From Bactericera cockerelli (Eukaryota > Arthropoda > Insecta > Hemiptera > Triozidae), in the NCBI GenBank assembly GCA_024516035.1, contig CM044955.1:56726655-56790654 (forward strand): a stretch of DNA of 64,000 bases. Reading direction: 5' to 3'. The notes under the pieces are model-generated. The model saw nothing but the letters and a program-made list of their open reading frames with translations. It did no database searches and had not been told where the DNA came from. The position numbers and the translations under genes are program-made. Numbering within the stretch: position 1 is the stretch's first letter; each line of letters starts with the position of its first letter. Shown here piece after piece: positions 29,519 through 38,580 of the stretch.

Positions 29519-30241
29519 ATGTCTCTTACGTTTACATTATTTGGTAGAGATTCTGTTCTTAAAACTCGAATATTTCCGCCAATAATTGTAGGTGATTCAG
29601 CAACTATGGCTTTAACTGGATTTGATACGTTCAATTCAATTCCTAATATTAATGAAACGAATAATACCATACATTATAAATTTAATAATGAATTCTATTC
29701 TATAAATATCCCTCCAGGAGCATATGAAATTGAAGATATACAAAATACTATTCAATCTCTTTTAAAAAAAGATTTAGATGAAAGAGACCCGAACCGAACT
29801 CATCCCGATGGAGATATGTTGTTTTCATTAAAATCAAATAAAAGTACTTTAAAATGTGTTATACATTCTGGCGTTACTATAGATTTTTCAAAAACCAATT
29901 CGATTGGGAAAATACTAGGATTCAAACCGAAAATTCTCGAATCAGGGAGAGATTATGAATCTGATAATATTGTAAATATTACAAATATTAATTCTATCCG
30001 TATAGAGTGTAATTTAACTACAGGTTCCTATATAAATGGTAAACTTTCCCACACAATTTATGAATTTTTTCCGTGTGTACCACCTGGATATAAAATTTTA
30101 GAATATCCTAAAAATACAATATACTTACCGTTGAGTAAACGTGTTATTGATGAAATTTCTGTACAAATTGTTGATCAAGATGGGAATTTAGTCAGTTTTA
30201 TGAATGAGCTGATAACGGTAAGATTACATTTGAAAAAATAA
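29519..30241 (+). CDS. mCP: Polinton minor capsid protein (penton, single jelly roll)
   Basis: 240 aa; ATG at 29519, TAA at 30239. Predicted to form the capsid vertices. The C-terminal block GSYINGKLSHTIYEFFP, VPPGYKILEYP, IYLPLSKRVIDEISVQIVD and LVSFMNELITVRLHLKK is the hallmark of Polinton/Maverick minor capsid proteins. The N-terminus SLTFTLFGRDSVLKTRIFPP begins with beta-rich sequence. Length matches the family. With the MCP it is one of two plus-strand genes in an otherwise minus-strand element, a capsid pair. Confidence 0.9.
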   Translation: MSLTFTLFGRDSVLKTRIFPPIIVGDSATMALTGFDTFNSIPNINETNNTIHYKFNNEFYSINIPPGAYEIEDIQNTIQSLLKKDLDERDPNRTHPDGDMLFSLKSNKSTLKCVIHSGVTIDFSKTNSIGKILGFKPKILESGRDYESDNIVNITNINSIRIECNLTTGSYINGKLSHTIYEFFPCVPPGYKILEYPKNTIYLPLSKRVIDEISVQIVDQDGNLVSFMNELITVRLHLKK

Positions 30242-30424
30242 ATTTCAATTGATTTTTTATCAAAATAATAATAGTAAAAATAATAAAAATGGGGCTTTGT
30301 TTTGACAATCGAGTTAATATAAGCACAGTTCCTCATATGAAATCCTTCAATATACGAACGAAGTCGCAAGAGTTAACTTCGAGAAGTAAAAAAATATTAC
30401 TTAGTCTTGGATATAAATTGAAAA

Positions 30425-31639
30425 ATGTCGATCATAAATATAAATCAAAAAACGTTGTTTGATGATCGAATTATAAAAAAAGAATTTCATTCTCATTTCC
30501 CGTATTATTCTACTAGTTATAATTATAATGATGAAATCAGAATCCCCATTTCTCAACAAGATGCTTATACTCTGCCATCGGAAAGTTATCTTTACATTGA
30601 AGGTGAATTAATCGATATTGCTAACGTTACAGGAAATATCGACTCTTGTGCAATTTTATCACTATTTTCCGAGATCCGTTTTGAGATATGTGGTATAGAA
30701 ATCGATCGTTCTCGAAATCCTCATATAACGTCATTAATGAAGAATTTATCCTCTTTTGATTCTGGCGATCATGAATCTTACAAACATACTAGCTGGGACC
30801 CATTCACAGATACACCAAATACTCAAATAGTTGTGGATAACATGTTCAGTGCTTGTATCCCATTGAAGCATGTTCTGGGATTTTTTGAAGATTACACTAA
30901 AATTCTTGTAAATGTTAAACAAGAGCTAATTGTTCGTAGATCAGATAATGATAAAAATTTCTTTCATGTAACCTCTAATGCTGGTGAGCCAAAAGTTAAA
31001 ATTTCGAAACTAGTTTGGAGAGTTCCTTATATTAACATAATGGATAGTGAAAAGATAAGAATATTAAAACATATCCAGAATGATTCCATTATTGAATTAG
31101 CTTTTCGCAGTTGGGATTTATACGAATATCCCGTTCTACCAAACAATACAAATAAGGAAGTATGGAATATAAAAACATCCACTCAAATCGAAAAACCGCG
31201 TTATTTGATATTTGGGTTTCAAACGGATAGGAATGATAGTTACAAAAAAATGGTTTCAAGATTTGATCATGTTAATTTCAAAACTATTAAAGTATATCTC
31301 AATAGTGAAAATTACCCTTATGATAATCTTGATATACAGTTTTCTAAAAATAAATACGCTCTTCTTTATGAAATGTTCTCGAACTTTAGAGAAGCTTATT
31401 ACGGTAAGACTAATACACGAGCTGGAATATCATTTGAAAAATTCAAATCTCATTTTCCTCTAATAGTTGTTGATTGCTCAAAACAAAATGATTCTGCGAA
31501 GACGGGAACTGTTGATGTAAAAATAGAATTCGAAAGCAATGAGAATTTTCCGGCGAAAACTTCATTATTTTGTCTTATTATTCATGATAGAATCGTCACA
31601 TATTCCCCACTTAGCAATATAGTTAAAATACATATGTGA
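30425..31639 (+). CDS. MCP: Polinton major capsid protein (double jelly roll)
   Basis: 404 aa; ATG at 30425, TGA at 31637. Forms the hexameric capsomers of the putative virion. Recognised by position (immediately after the penton gene) and by family blocks such as FHSHFPYYSTSYNYNDEIRI near the start, PSESYLYIEGEL, EIRFEICGIEIDRSRNP, KISKLVWRVPYI and LRFGFQTDR-like RYLIFGFQTDRNDSYKKM. The C-terminal part FPAKTSLFCLIIHDRIVTYS is beta-rich. The frame is intact. Polinton MCPs vary around 400-600 aa, so this is at the short end. Confidence 0.88.
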   Translation: MSIININQKTLFDDRIIKKEFHSHFPYYSTSYNYNDEIRIPISQQDAYTLPSESYLYIEGELIDIANVTGNIDSCAILSLFSEIRFEICGIEIDRSRNPHITSLMKNLSSFDSGDHESYKHTSWDPFTDTPNTQIVVDNMFSACIPLKHVLGFFEDYTKILVNVKQELIVRRSDNDKNFFHVTSNAGEPKVKISKLVWRVPYINIMDSEKIRILKHIQNDSIIELAFRSWDLYEYPVLPNNTNKEVWNIKTSTQIEKPRYLIFGFQTDRNDSYKKMVSRFDHVNFKTIKVYLNSENYPYDNLDIQFSKNKYALLYEMFSNFREAYYGKTNTRAGISFEKFKSHFPLIVVDCSKQNDSAKTGTVDVKIEFESNENFPAKTSLFCLIIHDRIVTYSPLSNIVKIHM

Positions 31640-31861
31640 AAAGAAAAAGAGTTGGACAAGAAAGTAAAAATACTTGTTTATATTTATTTTAAAATTAGAC
31701 AATTTATTAGTCAAACATATTTTATTATAGGTAATTAAAATAAAATGTAAAAATAAAATGTAAAATAAAATGTAAAAATAAAATGTACAATGAAATTTAA
31801 AATAAAATGAAAAAGTATTTATTGAAAAATTGTTGTGAAGATTATCTCATCATAACAGGTT
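31640..31861. terminator. Convergent 3' ends, AATAAA-rich spacer
   Basis: The MCP (+) and dUTPase (-) genes converge here. The spacer has a tandem aaaataaaatgtaaaataaa array at 31735-31815, with several AATAAA-type signals on the plus strand and TTTATT (AATAAA) on the minus strand. It probably holds both polyadenylation sites. Confidence 0.5.
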
Positions 31862-32284
31862 CTAATTGTAACCGCTAGAACCAAACCCCCAATTTCCTCT
31901 TTCAGTTTCGCAAAGCGAATCAATTATTTTAAATTTAGGTTTTACATATTTCTCCATGATTAACTGGGCAATCCTGTCACCTTTTATGATGAGATAATCT
32001 TCATCACTAAAATTATACAGTAAAACCATAATGTTTCCTCTGTAATCGGGGTCTATAACCCCCGCTCCGACGTCTATGTAATGTTTCGAAGCTAATCCCG
32101 ATCTAGCTGCGATCCGTCCATACACCCCCTTAGGTAATTGGATCGCAATATCGATTGGGATTAGCCTCTTACATTTGGCTGGAATTAGGACGCTTTTAGG
32201 GGCTACCAGGTCGAGCCCCGCAGCATCCGGACTTCCAACCGTCGGTTCGTAAGCCTCCAATGTTAATTTTTTTATCAATATCAC
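31862..32284 (-). CDS. dut: dUTPase (dUTP pyrophosphatase)
   Basis: 140 codons. Hydrolyses dUTP to dUMP, keeping uracil out of newly made DNA. All five trimeric dUTPase motifs are present: PDAAGLDL (19-26), RSGLA (61-65), GAGVIDPDYRGNIMVLLYN (73-91, catalytic Asp in the loop), GDRIAQL (102-108) and the C-terminal GNWGFGSSG (130-138). The open frame begins GTG and has no upstream in-frame ATG (TAG directly before). The preceding tttttctgtttttag is a credible splice acceptor, so an upstream exon or a lost start (ATATTG) must be considered. The GC content is visibly higher than in the flanking element genes. dUTPase is not part of the core Polinton gene set. Confidence 0.92.
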   Translation of the reverse strand: MILIKKLTLEAYEPTVGSPDAAGLDLVAPKSVLIPAKCKRLIPIDIAIQLPKGVYGRIAARSGLASKHYIDVGAGVIDPDYRGNIMVLLYNFSDEDYLIIKGDRIAQLIMEKYVKPKFKIIDSLCETERGNWGFGSSGYN

Positions 32285-32428
32285 CTAAAAACAGAAAAAC
32301 ATAGTTTTTCATAAATATGAATTAATAATTAATGATAATTGTAAATATAATAAAATTATGAATAAATGGGGAGGGAGATTCATAGATAACTATACCCGTG
32401 CTATAACAATTAAAAATTATAACATAAC

Positions 32429-32575
32429 TTATTCTATATCTTCAAAATTTTCATAACAATGTAAATCAATAACTATTAACCCAAAAATATCTTCGAATCT
32501 AATTTCTTCTTCCTCATCTTCTTCAACTATAGTTTCTACACAACTTTTTGAATTTTTTTTATCTATATCACTCAT
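32429..32575 (-). CDS. Small acidic Polinton ORF
   Basis: 48 aa with an ATG at 32575 preceded by A-rich sequence. It reads SDIDKKNSKSCVETIVEEDE, a Glu-rich run, then IRFEDIFGLIVIDLHCYENF. Too short to judge by length alone; supported by its position between genes and by biased acidic composition. It could also be chance or part of a spliced leader for the dUTPase. Function unknown. Confidence 0.35.
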   Translation of the reverse strand: MSDIDKKNSKSCVETIVEEDEEEEIRFEDIFGLIVIDLHCYENFEDIE

Positions 32576-32653
32576 TTTTTTTTAAATTTTACAATATTTA
32601 AAATTGGCTAATAATATATTTGTATATGAGGTATAAATTATTAGATGTAGAAT

Positions 32654-32989
32654 CTATGGTTGAAGCTTCCTCTTTTTTTGATACTTGTTGTCCGACAATT
32701 TATTTATCGTACAAAAATGCAATTTCATTATTCTTCTAAATAACGGACAATCAGGATATTCTAAGATTTTTAAAAAAATTTCAAATATTTTCCGATATTC
32801 TTTTGAGGGTCCTAATTCCTTTAATTTTTTGTTAAGAATTTTTTTAACTTCTTTATAAATTTTTTCTATTTGGAGTTCATTATGGCCGCGGTTTTTATAC
32901 CGATTCACTTGGAAGACGAGAAACTCGAGTTCTGGATCAGCCTTGAAACAGTAAGAAAAATTATGAATTAATAATTTTTCTATGACCAT
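32654..32989 (-). CDS. Polinton ORF of unknown function downstream of PolB
   Basis: About 111 aa from the ATG at 32989; a start at 33037 would overlap PolB further. It overlaps the PolB 3' end (32961) by 29 bp. The middle part ADPELEFLVFQVNRYKNRGH is GC-richer than the surroundings and follows a pyrimidine tract ttttcttactgtttcaag, so a spliced start cannot be excluded. It then reads LQIEKIYKEVKKILNKKLKE and ends KKRKLQP, basic. No family recognised. Confidence 0.55.
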   Translation of the reverse strand: MVIEKLLIHNFSYCFKADPELEFLVFQVNRYKNRGHNELQIEKIYKEVKKILNKKLKELGPSKEYRKIFEIFLKILEYPDCPLFRRIMKLHFCTINKLSDNKYQKKRKLQP

Positions 32990-35900
32990 AAGCAAGAGTA
33001 TGTATGTTATTTTTTCGTATAAAACGTTTATCATCAAAACTTGATAGTGCTACTTTATTGAATTGATAAGTTCCGATTCGATGGTTCTTTGAAATAATTC
33101 TTCTCTGAGTACGGTATATCTTTTTTTGTGAATCAAGAACTTTCTTATAATCATCGAAATTTATTCTCTTATTCGTTACAGATTTTACAACTCCTTTGGC
33201 TTTTTTGATAACTTTTCCATTATCGAATATGATAAGAGAATACATTTTACTTCCTAAACCGCAAAATTTTTCTATGATTTTTCCATTCACTTCATCTTTC
33301 ATTTTTCCTATTTCTTTTTTATTTTTATCATCCCAGAGGATGTGATTTTTTGGATAATCGCTAGTATCTAAATACTGTTTGAATGAAGGTTCGTTCATTT
33401 CATTATAAACGTCAGCTGTTTGTTTAACAGCATAGAAAAAACTATCGGTATCCATGTATAAAATTTCCAATTTTTCTGGAGAAAATTTTTTCAACATAAT
33501 ATCGTAATGAAATTGATACATGAGCATTTTACTCAATTCTAATATTGAAGCACCTACATATATAGGTTTATCGAACAAAATTTTCTGTTTTTTCATCTCG
33601 ATAGCTACTAAATTTTCGTTTATTATTATTCTATCTTCGAACCACGGTTTTGAAATCAGTTTCATTGCTTTCTTTTTACCTGAAACTAAGTGTATTTCTT
33701 TTCTTTTTCGTAAATTTTCCATTGTTTTACCAAAAACCGCGTTGTTCATTAGTTTGAAATAGTCCTTTTCAAAGTCGTTCTTAGCAACTTTTCTACAGTT
33801 AGTATTTAATTCAATATAGTCTTTCAACCAATGAGATTGTCGAAATTTAATTGCCCTATGAATTTTAATTAGCTTTAAACCATGCTTTAATGCTTGAATT
33901 AATAATTTATAATGTACGACATACATTTCTTTCTTCTCTAATGTAGTTAATAACTTTTTATATTTTCCCCCTGGAGGAATTTTACTTTCACATAAAAAAG
34001 GGAAATCATTATGCATATCATGTAAATAAGAGGGATAATCTATAGTTACTTCAAAAAAGAAACCGTATTCATCATCAGGTAATTTTAAAATGTTAGCTTC
34101 ATTTTGAAAGTAGGTCAGATCTTCTTTAGTTACCCAAGTAAATTCTCCAATTGGTAATTTTTGTGACATAGCCCATCCGTATAAATTATTAGCATCTAAA
34201 TATAATATAAAAGAATCATCTTTAAAATTCTTATACCTATCACCCATATATTTATTATTAGCCTCAAAATATCTTGTACAACATTGAGAGATTCCACCTC
34301 TAATTGAGTTTTCGAAAAAGAGAAGCATGTCATAATCTGTTAATAATTCTAATTTGATATTTGTTTTCTTCAACATAGCTTGAAAAGCTAAACCAGGTGC
34401 TGTAAATGACCATGCAGGATCTAATTTGTATATTTTATAACATATTGAACGAAATTCTTCAAAAACATCAGCTAATAGTAATACATCTGTTTTCAAATAA
34501 AGTTCAATGTATTCGCGTAAGGTTCGAATTTTGAATATTTCCCAAATTTTTTGTGCAAAAAAGTAATCTTCACTAGATATTTCAGTTTCATGCAGCATAT
34601 TGTAAAACTTATCTTTTGAAGGTAGGCTTGTATCATTTAACTTCTTATAATTATCTAGGTAATCATAGCAAAATACACCTTTTCTTGTTAATAAATCAAT
34701 GTTACTTTCAAAATTATGTCCAATGTGAATAAATTTATCTTTAGGTAAATTAGAAACAAGCTTATCCAAACTACTGCCCATAAATCTAAATGTGTCAACG
34801 AACCGGAGATTCATTGTTTCAGTTACTCTTTTTGTGAAAGAAATATATTTTTCGTTGCTATTAGGTATTACATGTATATCTTTTTCATCGTAACCTAATC
34901 CTTGACATATAATGTGTGCATCATATCCAGAAAAATTGTGCAAGAATATTGGTATGAAATTTGATTTTCGAAACAATAAGTTACATTTGTTACATAAAAC
35001 ATATCGTAACTTATTATCCAGAATCATATGGTCATGATCCCATATTTTATCTGAATGACATTTAAAATCTTTCTGACAATGTTCACATTTTTCAGTGAAA
35101 AAAATTTTTAACCAATCTTCAGGATTTGATTTTTTTGCTTTAATTCTCTTTGAATTGTCTAGATAGATTTCATCTATTTTTTTCGCTTCCTCACAAATCA
35201 TTTGAAAAAAAATATCGATAATATTTTCATTTTCTGATCCCTGATACATGACAAACTTGTTATCATCAACATTAGGACCTACAACATAATATGCAAAACA
35301 AAATGGAATATGTTTCTGATATTCCATTGTATAGGAATTTTCATCGTTAGGTTCAACAGTATCCAATTTTTTCAATATACATTCAAAATCAGCGTATATA
35401 ACATACGGTACTCTTTGCTCATGTCTGAAATTTTTAAATTTTAACTCTTTCTTTTCTTCAATAGGCATTTGAACAATTGTAGAAGGATGTAAACTACAAA
35501 GTCGTGTATGTTGATCTAATTTCTCTTGAGTAGTGAAATGAGAAAAACATAATTTGCATATAAAGATTGACTCCCAATGAGATGTTATTTGCTTATGGAT
35601 TAATTTGTTAAAATCATTAATAGTATAGTAACGAGAAGCGAACTGTTCATTTTCCTGAATAAGCAAGTCACAAATGAATGGGCCATCCTGGATTGAATTA
35701 ATTTTAAGAGGAATAACATCATGTTTTTCAGTTAATCCAAAAACGTTAACAATTAAATTGTTAGTATTTTCAAAATTTGAAATTTTTCGAAAATCAACAG
35801 GAAAATCTAACATATCCCAATTAAAAAAATGTTCCGATTTTTTTATGATATTTTTTTCAAAAAAACAACCTAAAATTGCATATTTGAATGAATATTTATC

Positions 35901-36983
35901 ATTAATCAGATGATCTGTAATTGCATTTTTTCTCAAAATTTTGAACGGCACTTTAAACCTTGTATGGTCCTGTTGTTGTTTTTTTTCAAAAATGCAAGTA
36001 TTTTTATGATAATGATAGGTTAATTTTTTTTCAGAATAAAAAATATCCAGACATTTCTTACATGTAAAAATTTGAACTCTTCTTTTTTGATGTTTCATAC
36101 GGAAAGGGGCTAAAAGATTATTGAAATTTGTAATACAGCAATAATGGTTCATGTCATTTGAATTTTTTAAAATTAATAGATCAATATCATCTGAATCTTT
36201 TGGATGGCAATATATTGGTAAAATTTCATCATTTTGATATTCATAAACATTAATAGTAACTCCGTTCTTTTTTTCGAACAAATGAATACTGTCAATACTA
36301 ACAGGATATTCAATACAGTCAAAATCGTATTTTTTTTCATTGATTAAGTTTTTATAATGTTTAATAGAATTTTTATGTCGCGATTGTAACTGTTTACCTA
36401 AAACAGCATATTTAAAACAATAAATATCATTATTTTTTACATTAATGATAGCTCTAGTTTTTTTAATTTTTGAAGGTGTAGGGATGTAAGAGCTCGCTCT
36501 CAAAGGGTTGTATTTATTTATTCGAACTTCAATACCTAAAACTTTTTTATAAACCCATCCTGAACCTTTTTCCTGAAATTCGCTCATTTCTTGTTTGAAT
36601 TTTTCAACTATATCATTCCAAAGATTTGTTAAATTTGATGACCTTGTTACTATTGAATTTTTAGTTTTAAAAGAAACTTCTTGTGTTATTTCAGGATTCA
36701 CTTCCTTTTTAAAAACAATCTTCAATATAGAATTTGTCTTAAATGAACTAGAAATTAGCTGCTCGTTACAAATTTCAAAAAAATATGAAGCTATCTCATT
36801 TAAAAAATTATCCAAAAGTCTTGTTCTAAAATTTTTCAACCAAAAGGTATTAATATTATTAGCGAAGGCGGACTCGACTGGTGTACACTTAAAAATACAA
36901 TGACTATACTTCTTTTTAAAATGATTTTCACTTCTATTATGATTTAAATCATTGTGGGATATTCTGCAAATGTTGCAAAACAT
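32961..36983 (-). CDS. pPolB: Protein-primed family B DNA polymerase
   Basis: 1340 aa; replicates the element from its ends. Exonuclease motifs: VIYADFEC (D532), NFSGYDAH (D688), YLKTDVLLLAD (D833). Polymerase motifs: LYLDANNLYGWAM (A, D930), YFKLMNNAVFGKTMEN (B, ~1075-1090), LYMDTDSFFY (C, D1178/D1180). IRGGISQ near 894 is the linker between the two activities. Between Exo I and II a CEHC...DHDHM...CNKCN cluster (633-667) looks like a small metal-binding or HNH-type insert. The N-terminus has C2H2-like fingers at 3-21, 308-330 and 476-496. Two ~150-residue modules (about 180-330 and 352-496), each with FKYA.LG, NVY/F and an I.(N/D)FN.L segment, and ending in a finger, look like an internal duplication. 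The frame is fully open. Confidence 0.97.
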   Translation of the reverse strand: MFCNICRISHNDLNHNRSENHFKKKYSHCIFKCTPVESAFANNINTFWLKNFRTRLLDNFLNEIASYFFEICNEQLISSSFKTNSILKIVFKKEVNPEITQEVSFKTKNSIVTRSSNLTNLWNDIVEKFKQEMSEFQEKGSGWVYKKVLGIEVRINKYNPLRASSYIPTPSKIKKTRAIINVKNNDIYCFKYAVLGKQLQSRHKNSIKHYKNLINEKKYDFDCIEYPVSIDSIHLFEKKNGVTINVYEYQNDEILPIYCHPKDSDDIDLLILKNSNDMNHYCCITNFNNLLAPFRMKHQKRRVQIFTCKKCLDIFYSEKKLTYHYHKNTCIFEKKQQQDHTRFKVPFKILRKNAITDHLINDKYSFKYAILGCFFEKNIIKKSEHFFNWDMLDFPVDFRKISNFENTNNLIVNVFGLTEKHDVIPLKINSIQDGPFICDLLIQENEQFASRYYTINDFNKLIHKQITSHWESIFICKLCFSHFTTQEKLDQHTRLCSLHPSTIVQMPIEEKKELKFKNFRHEQRVPYVIYADFECILKKLDTVEPNDENSYTMEYQKHIPFCFAYYVVGPNVDDNKFVMYQGSENENIIDIFFQMICEEAKKIDEIYLDNSKRIKAKKSNPEDWLKIFFTEKCEHCQKDFKCHSDKIWDHDHMILDNKLRYVLCNKCNLLFRKSNFIPIFLHNFSGYDAHIICQGLGYDEKDIHVIPNSNEKYISFTKRVTETMNLRFVDTFRFMGSSLDKLVSNLPKDKFIHIGHNFESNIDLLTRKGVFCYDYLDNYKKLNDTSLPSKDKFYNMLHETEISSEDYFFAQKIWEIFKIRTLREYIELYLKTDVLLLADVFEEFRSICYKIYKLDPAWSFTAPGLAFQAMLKKTNIKLELLTDYDMLLFFENSIRGGISQCCTRYFEANNKYMGDRYKNFKDDSFILYLDANNLYGWAMSQKLPIGEFTWVTKEDLTYFQNEANILKLPDDEYGFFFEVTIDYPSYLHDMHNDFPFLCESKIPPGGKYKKLLTTLEKKEMYVVHYKLLIQALKHGLKLIKIHRAIKFRQSHWLKDYIELNTNCRKVAKNDFEKDYFKLMNNAVFGKTMENLRKRKEIHLVSGKKKAMKLISKPWFEDRIIINENLVAIEMKKQKILFDKPIYVGASILELSKMLMYQFHYDIMLKKFSPEKLEILYMDTDSFFYAVKQTADVYNEMNEPSFKQYLDTSDYPKNHILWDDKNKKEIGKMKDEVNGKIIEKFCGLGSKMYSLIIFDNGKVIKKAKGVVKSVTNKRINFDDYKKVLDSQKKIYRTQRRIISKNHRIGTYQFNKVALSSFDDKRFIRKNNIHTLAYGHRKIINS

Positions 36984-37065
36984 TTTACTATAAAATCTAT
37001 CCCCCTCCCCTAATAAATTATTTTAACAAATCTATAAACTAAAAATCTTAAAGCTCTAAGTTATA

Positions 37066-37407
37066 TTATTTTTTTTTTTTCTTAAAACTACTGACCTCTT
37101 CTACTTCCTCTTCTTCTTCCTCCTCTTCCTCCACAGTGTACTCCTCTCTTGATGTTGACGGTTTAGCCGGTTTAGGGGAATTGGATGATTTATGTGTAGT
37201 GGGGGAAGATTTTCTTTTGCTTAAGGTTTGGATCTTTATGAATTTATCCACCTCGTCCGGCGTCAAATTACAAGAGATCGGGGTTATTGATATGTCTGCA
37301 TTGTCATGAACAAACTCCCCGATTTTAGATTTTAGTTTCGTTACTCTTATATAATAAGACACCTTGAGGTGGAATTTATTCGGGTTCAACCGTATGAATT
37401 CTTCCTC
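37066..37407 (-). CDS. Spliced Polinton gene of unknown function, exon 3
   Basis: Last of three exons (22 + 119 + 342 bp, 160 aa in all). The acceptor tttttttaatttcag precedes 37407, phase 0. It encodes EEEFIRLNPNKFHLKVSYYI, KLKSKIGEFVHDNADIS and a LTPDEVDKFIKIQTLSKRK block. A Pro/Ser linker, an E-rich run (about ten Glu) and a K5-6 end follow. The bipolar acidic/basic tail suggests a nucleic-acid or histone partner, as inference only. The exon is GC-richer than PolB next door. No family recognised. Confidence 0.8.
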   Translation of the reverse strand, partial: EEEFIRLNPNKFHLKVSYYIRVTKLKSKIGEFVHDNADISITPISCNLTPDEVDKFIKIQTLSKRKSSPTTHKSSNSPKPAKPSTSREEYTVEEEEEEEEEVEEVSSFKKKKK

Positions 37408-38329
37408 CTGAAATTAAAAAAAAAAACATCAATTAGAATCGAGTTTGTAGCATGAAATATAAAAAATCATATCAGTAGGAATATAAAAATGAGAATTTAT
37501 AATTAGATGTACAAAAATACCGGAACATACCGGAACAGATGTTTCAAACTTGTTATACCTCTCTATGTTATAACCAAAGTAATATAACAGCATTAATTTT
37601 AAATATTGACACTCTTTTGAAAGATATGATATGGGCAAAACTCGAACTCTAGACTGTTAACATATGAGTTCTCAGCTTTAACAAACTATATATCAAATGC
37701 TGTTTGTTCAAATAAAAAAAAGCAATATCCGTTAAAATAAAAAAAATAACAGTCAATATTAACAGTCTGTATAAAAAACGTTATGAATAGGAACCGAACT
37801 CGAAACTGTCAGCATATGAGTCCTACACTCTAAACTTTAAATGTAGAAAAAGGAAAAATAATATGTGTTGAAATTTGTGTAAGTAAAATAGATTTTAACT
37901 CCAATATTAACACCCTAGGTTGTAAGATAAATTAAACCGTGAGTGAGAATCGAACTCGAGACCATTAGTATATAAGTCCCACGTATTAAGAACCTACATC
38001 AAATATTATTTCTTTTCAATATAAGAAGAATAGCAAAAAGATTTTAACACTCTCAATCAATTAACACTCGGTTTGAAAACATGCGATGAGTGAGAATCGA
38101 ACTCAGGACTATAAGCATGTAAGTTTAGCGTGCGCCGTGCTATACTAAATGCTGTACTATTTTTCATGTATAAAACTTCTCACTTTTACATCTCTCTACA
38201 CTGTAATGACTACCCAAACCCAACTTGTACTATTAAACCTGAAACTAAAAAAATCTAACAACCGAATACACAAGTCTCACGTATTAAAAATTAGAAGCAA
38301 AAAAAGTAAAATACAAATTAAAAACTTAC
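37408..38329 (-). other. Intron 2 of the spliced Polinton gene
   Basis: 922 bp between donor aag|gtaagttttt (38330/38329) and acceptor atttcag (37408-37410). Almost all of it is the ~152-bp tRNA-like tandem array described separately. 37440-37620 is AT-rich with a repeated ataccggaac. Confidence 0.75.
37630..38290 (-). repeat. Tandem ~152-bp units with tRNA-like cores (four to five)
   Basis: T-arm-like gagttcgattctc or variants, read on the minus strand, recur at about 37640, 37795, 37947 and 38098, ~152 bp apart. Each has an anticodon-arm-like gactcatatgctgacagt-type stretch and a tag-rich A-box-like start. A fifth, partial unit lies near 38245-38285 (acacaagtctcacgtattaa). In the last unit the T stem keeps four of five pairs. 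Acceptor stems are weak. They may be decayed tRNA mimics, a SINE-derived satellite or Pol III promoters. Confidence 0.65.
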
Positions 38330-38448
38330 CTTCTCCACGTTAACATCCAAATCGTTTTTCAAGCAGAGGTATATATCGTCAAGATCGCATGATGTACCGG
38401 TCTTAATTTTGGCATCGATGATAAAGGCTTTGCCGGCTTTGTCGTTGT
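38330..38448 (-). CDS. Spliced Polinton gene, exon 2
   Basis: 119 bp. The acceptor aactgtccacag ends at 38449; the donor aag|gtaagttttt is at 38330/38329. Enters phase 1, leaves phase 0. It encodes NDKAGKAFIIDAKIKTGTSC, then DLDDIYLCLKNDLDVNVEK. Both splice sites are near consensus and the frame is closed on either side by intron stops, so the exon is convincing although too short to stand out as an ORF. Confidence 0.8.
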
Positions 38449-38558
38449 CTGTGGACAGTTTAGAATATATTGTCTAATTAGGCATTTATTTTCACTTCAA
38501 AATTTGAAAAGTATTAAATATTCAAATCAAGCCTTGTTAAGAAATTTTAAAAACTTAC

Positions 38559-38580
38559 CAGAGTTGTACTGTTTCGCCAT
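38559..38580 (-). CDS. Spliced Polinton gene, exon 1 (start)
   Basis: 22-bp first coding exon, MAKQYNS plus one base, with donor g|gtaagttttt. The ATG is preceded by caacaacaacaaca, a Kozak-compatible leader. Intron 1 is 110 bp (38449-38558). Confidence 0.78.

Noticed and set aside
31212..31463. Second plus-strand frame within the capsid gene
   Set aside because: Overlaps the MCP in another frame and has no independent support.
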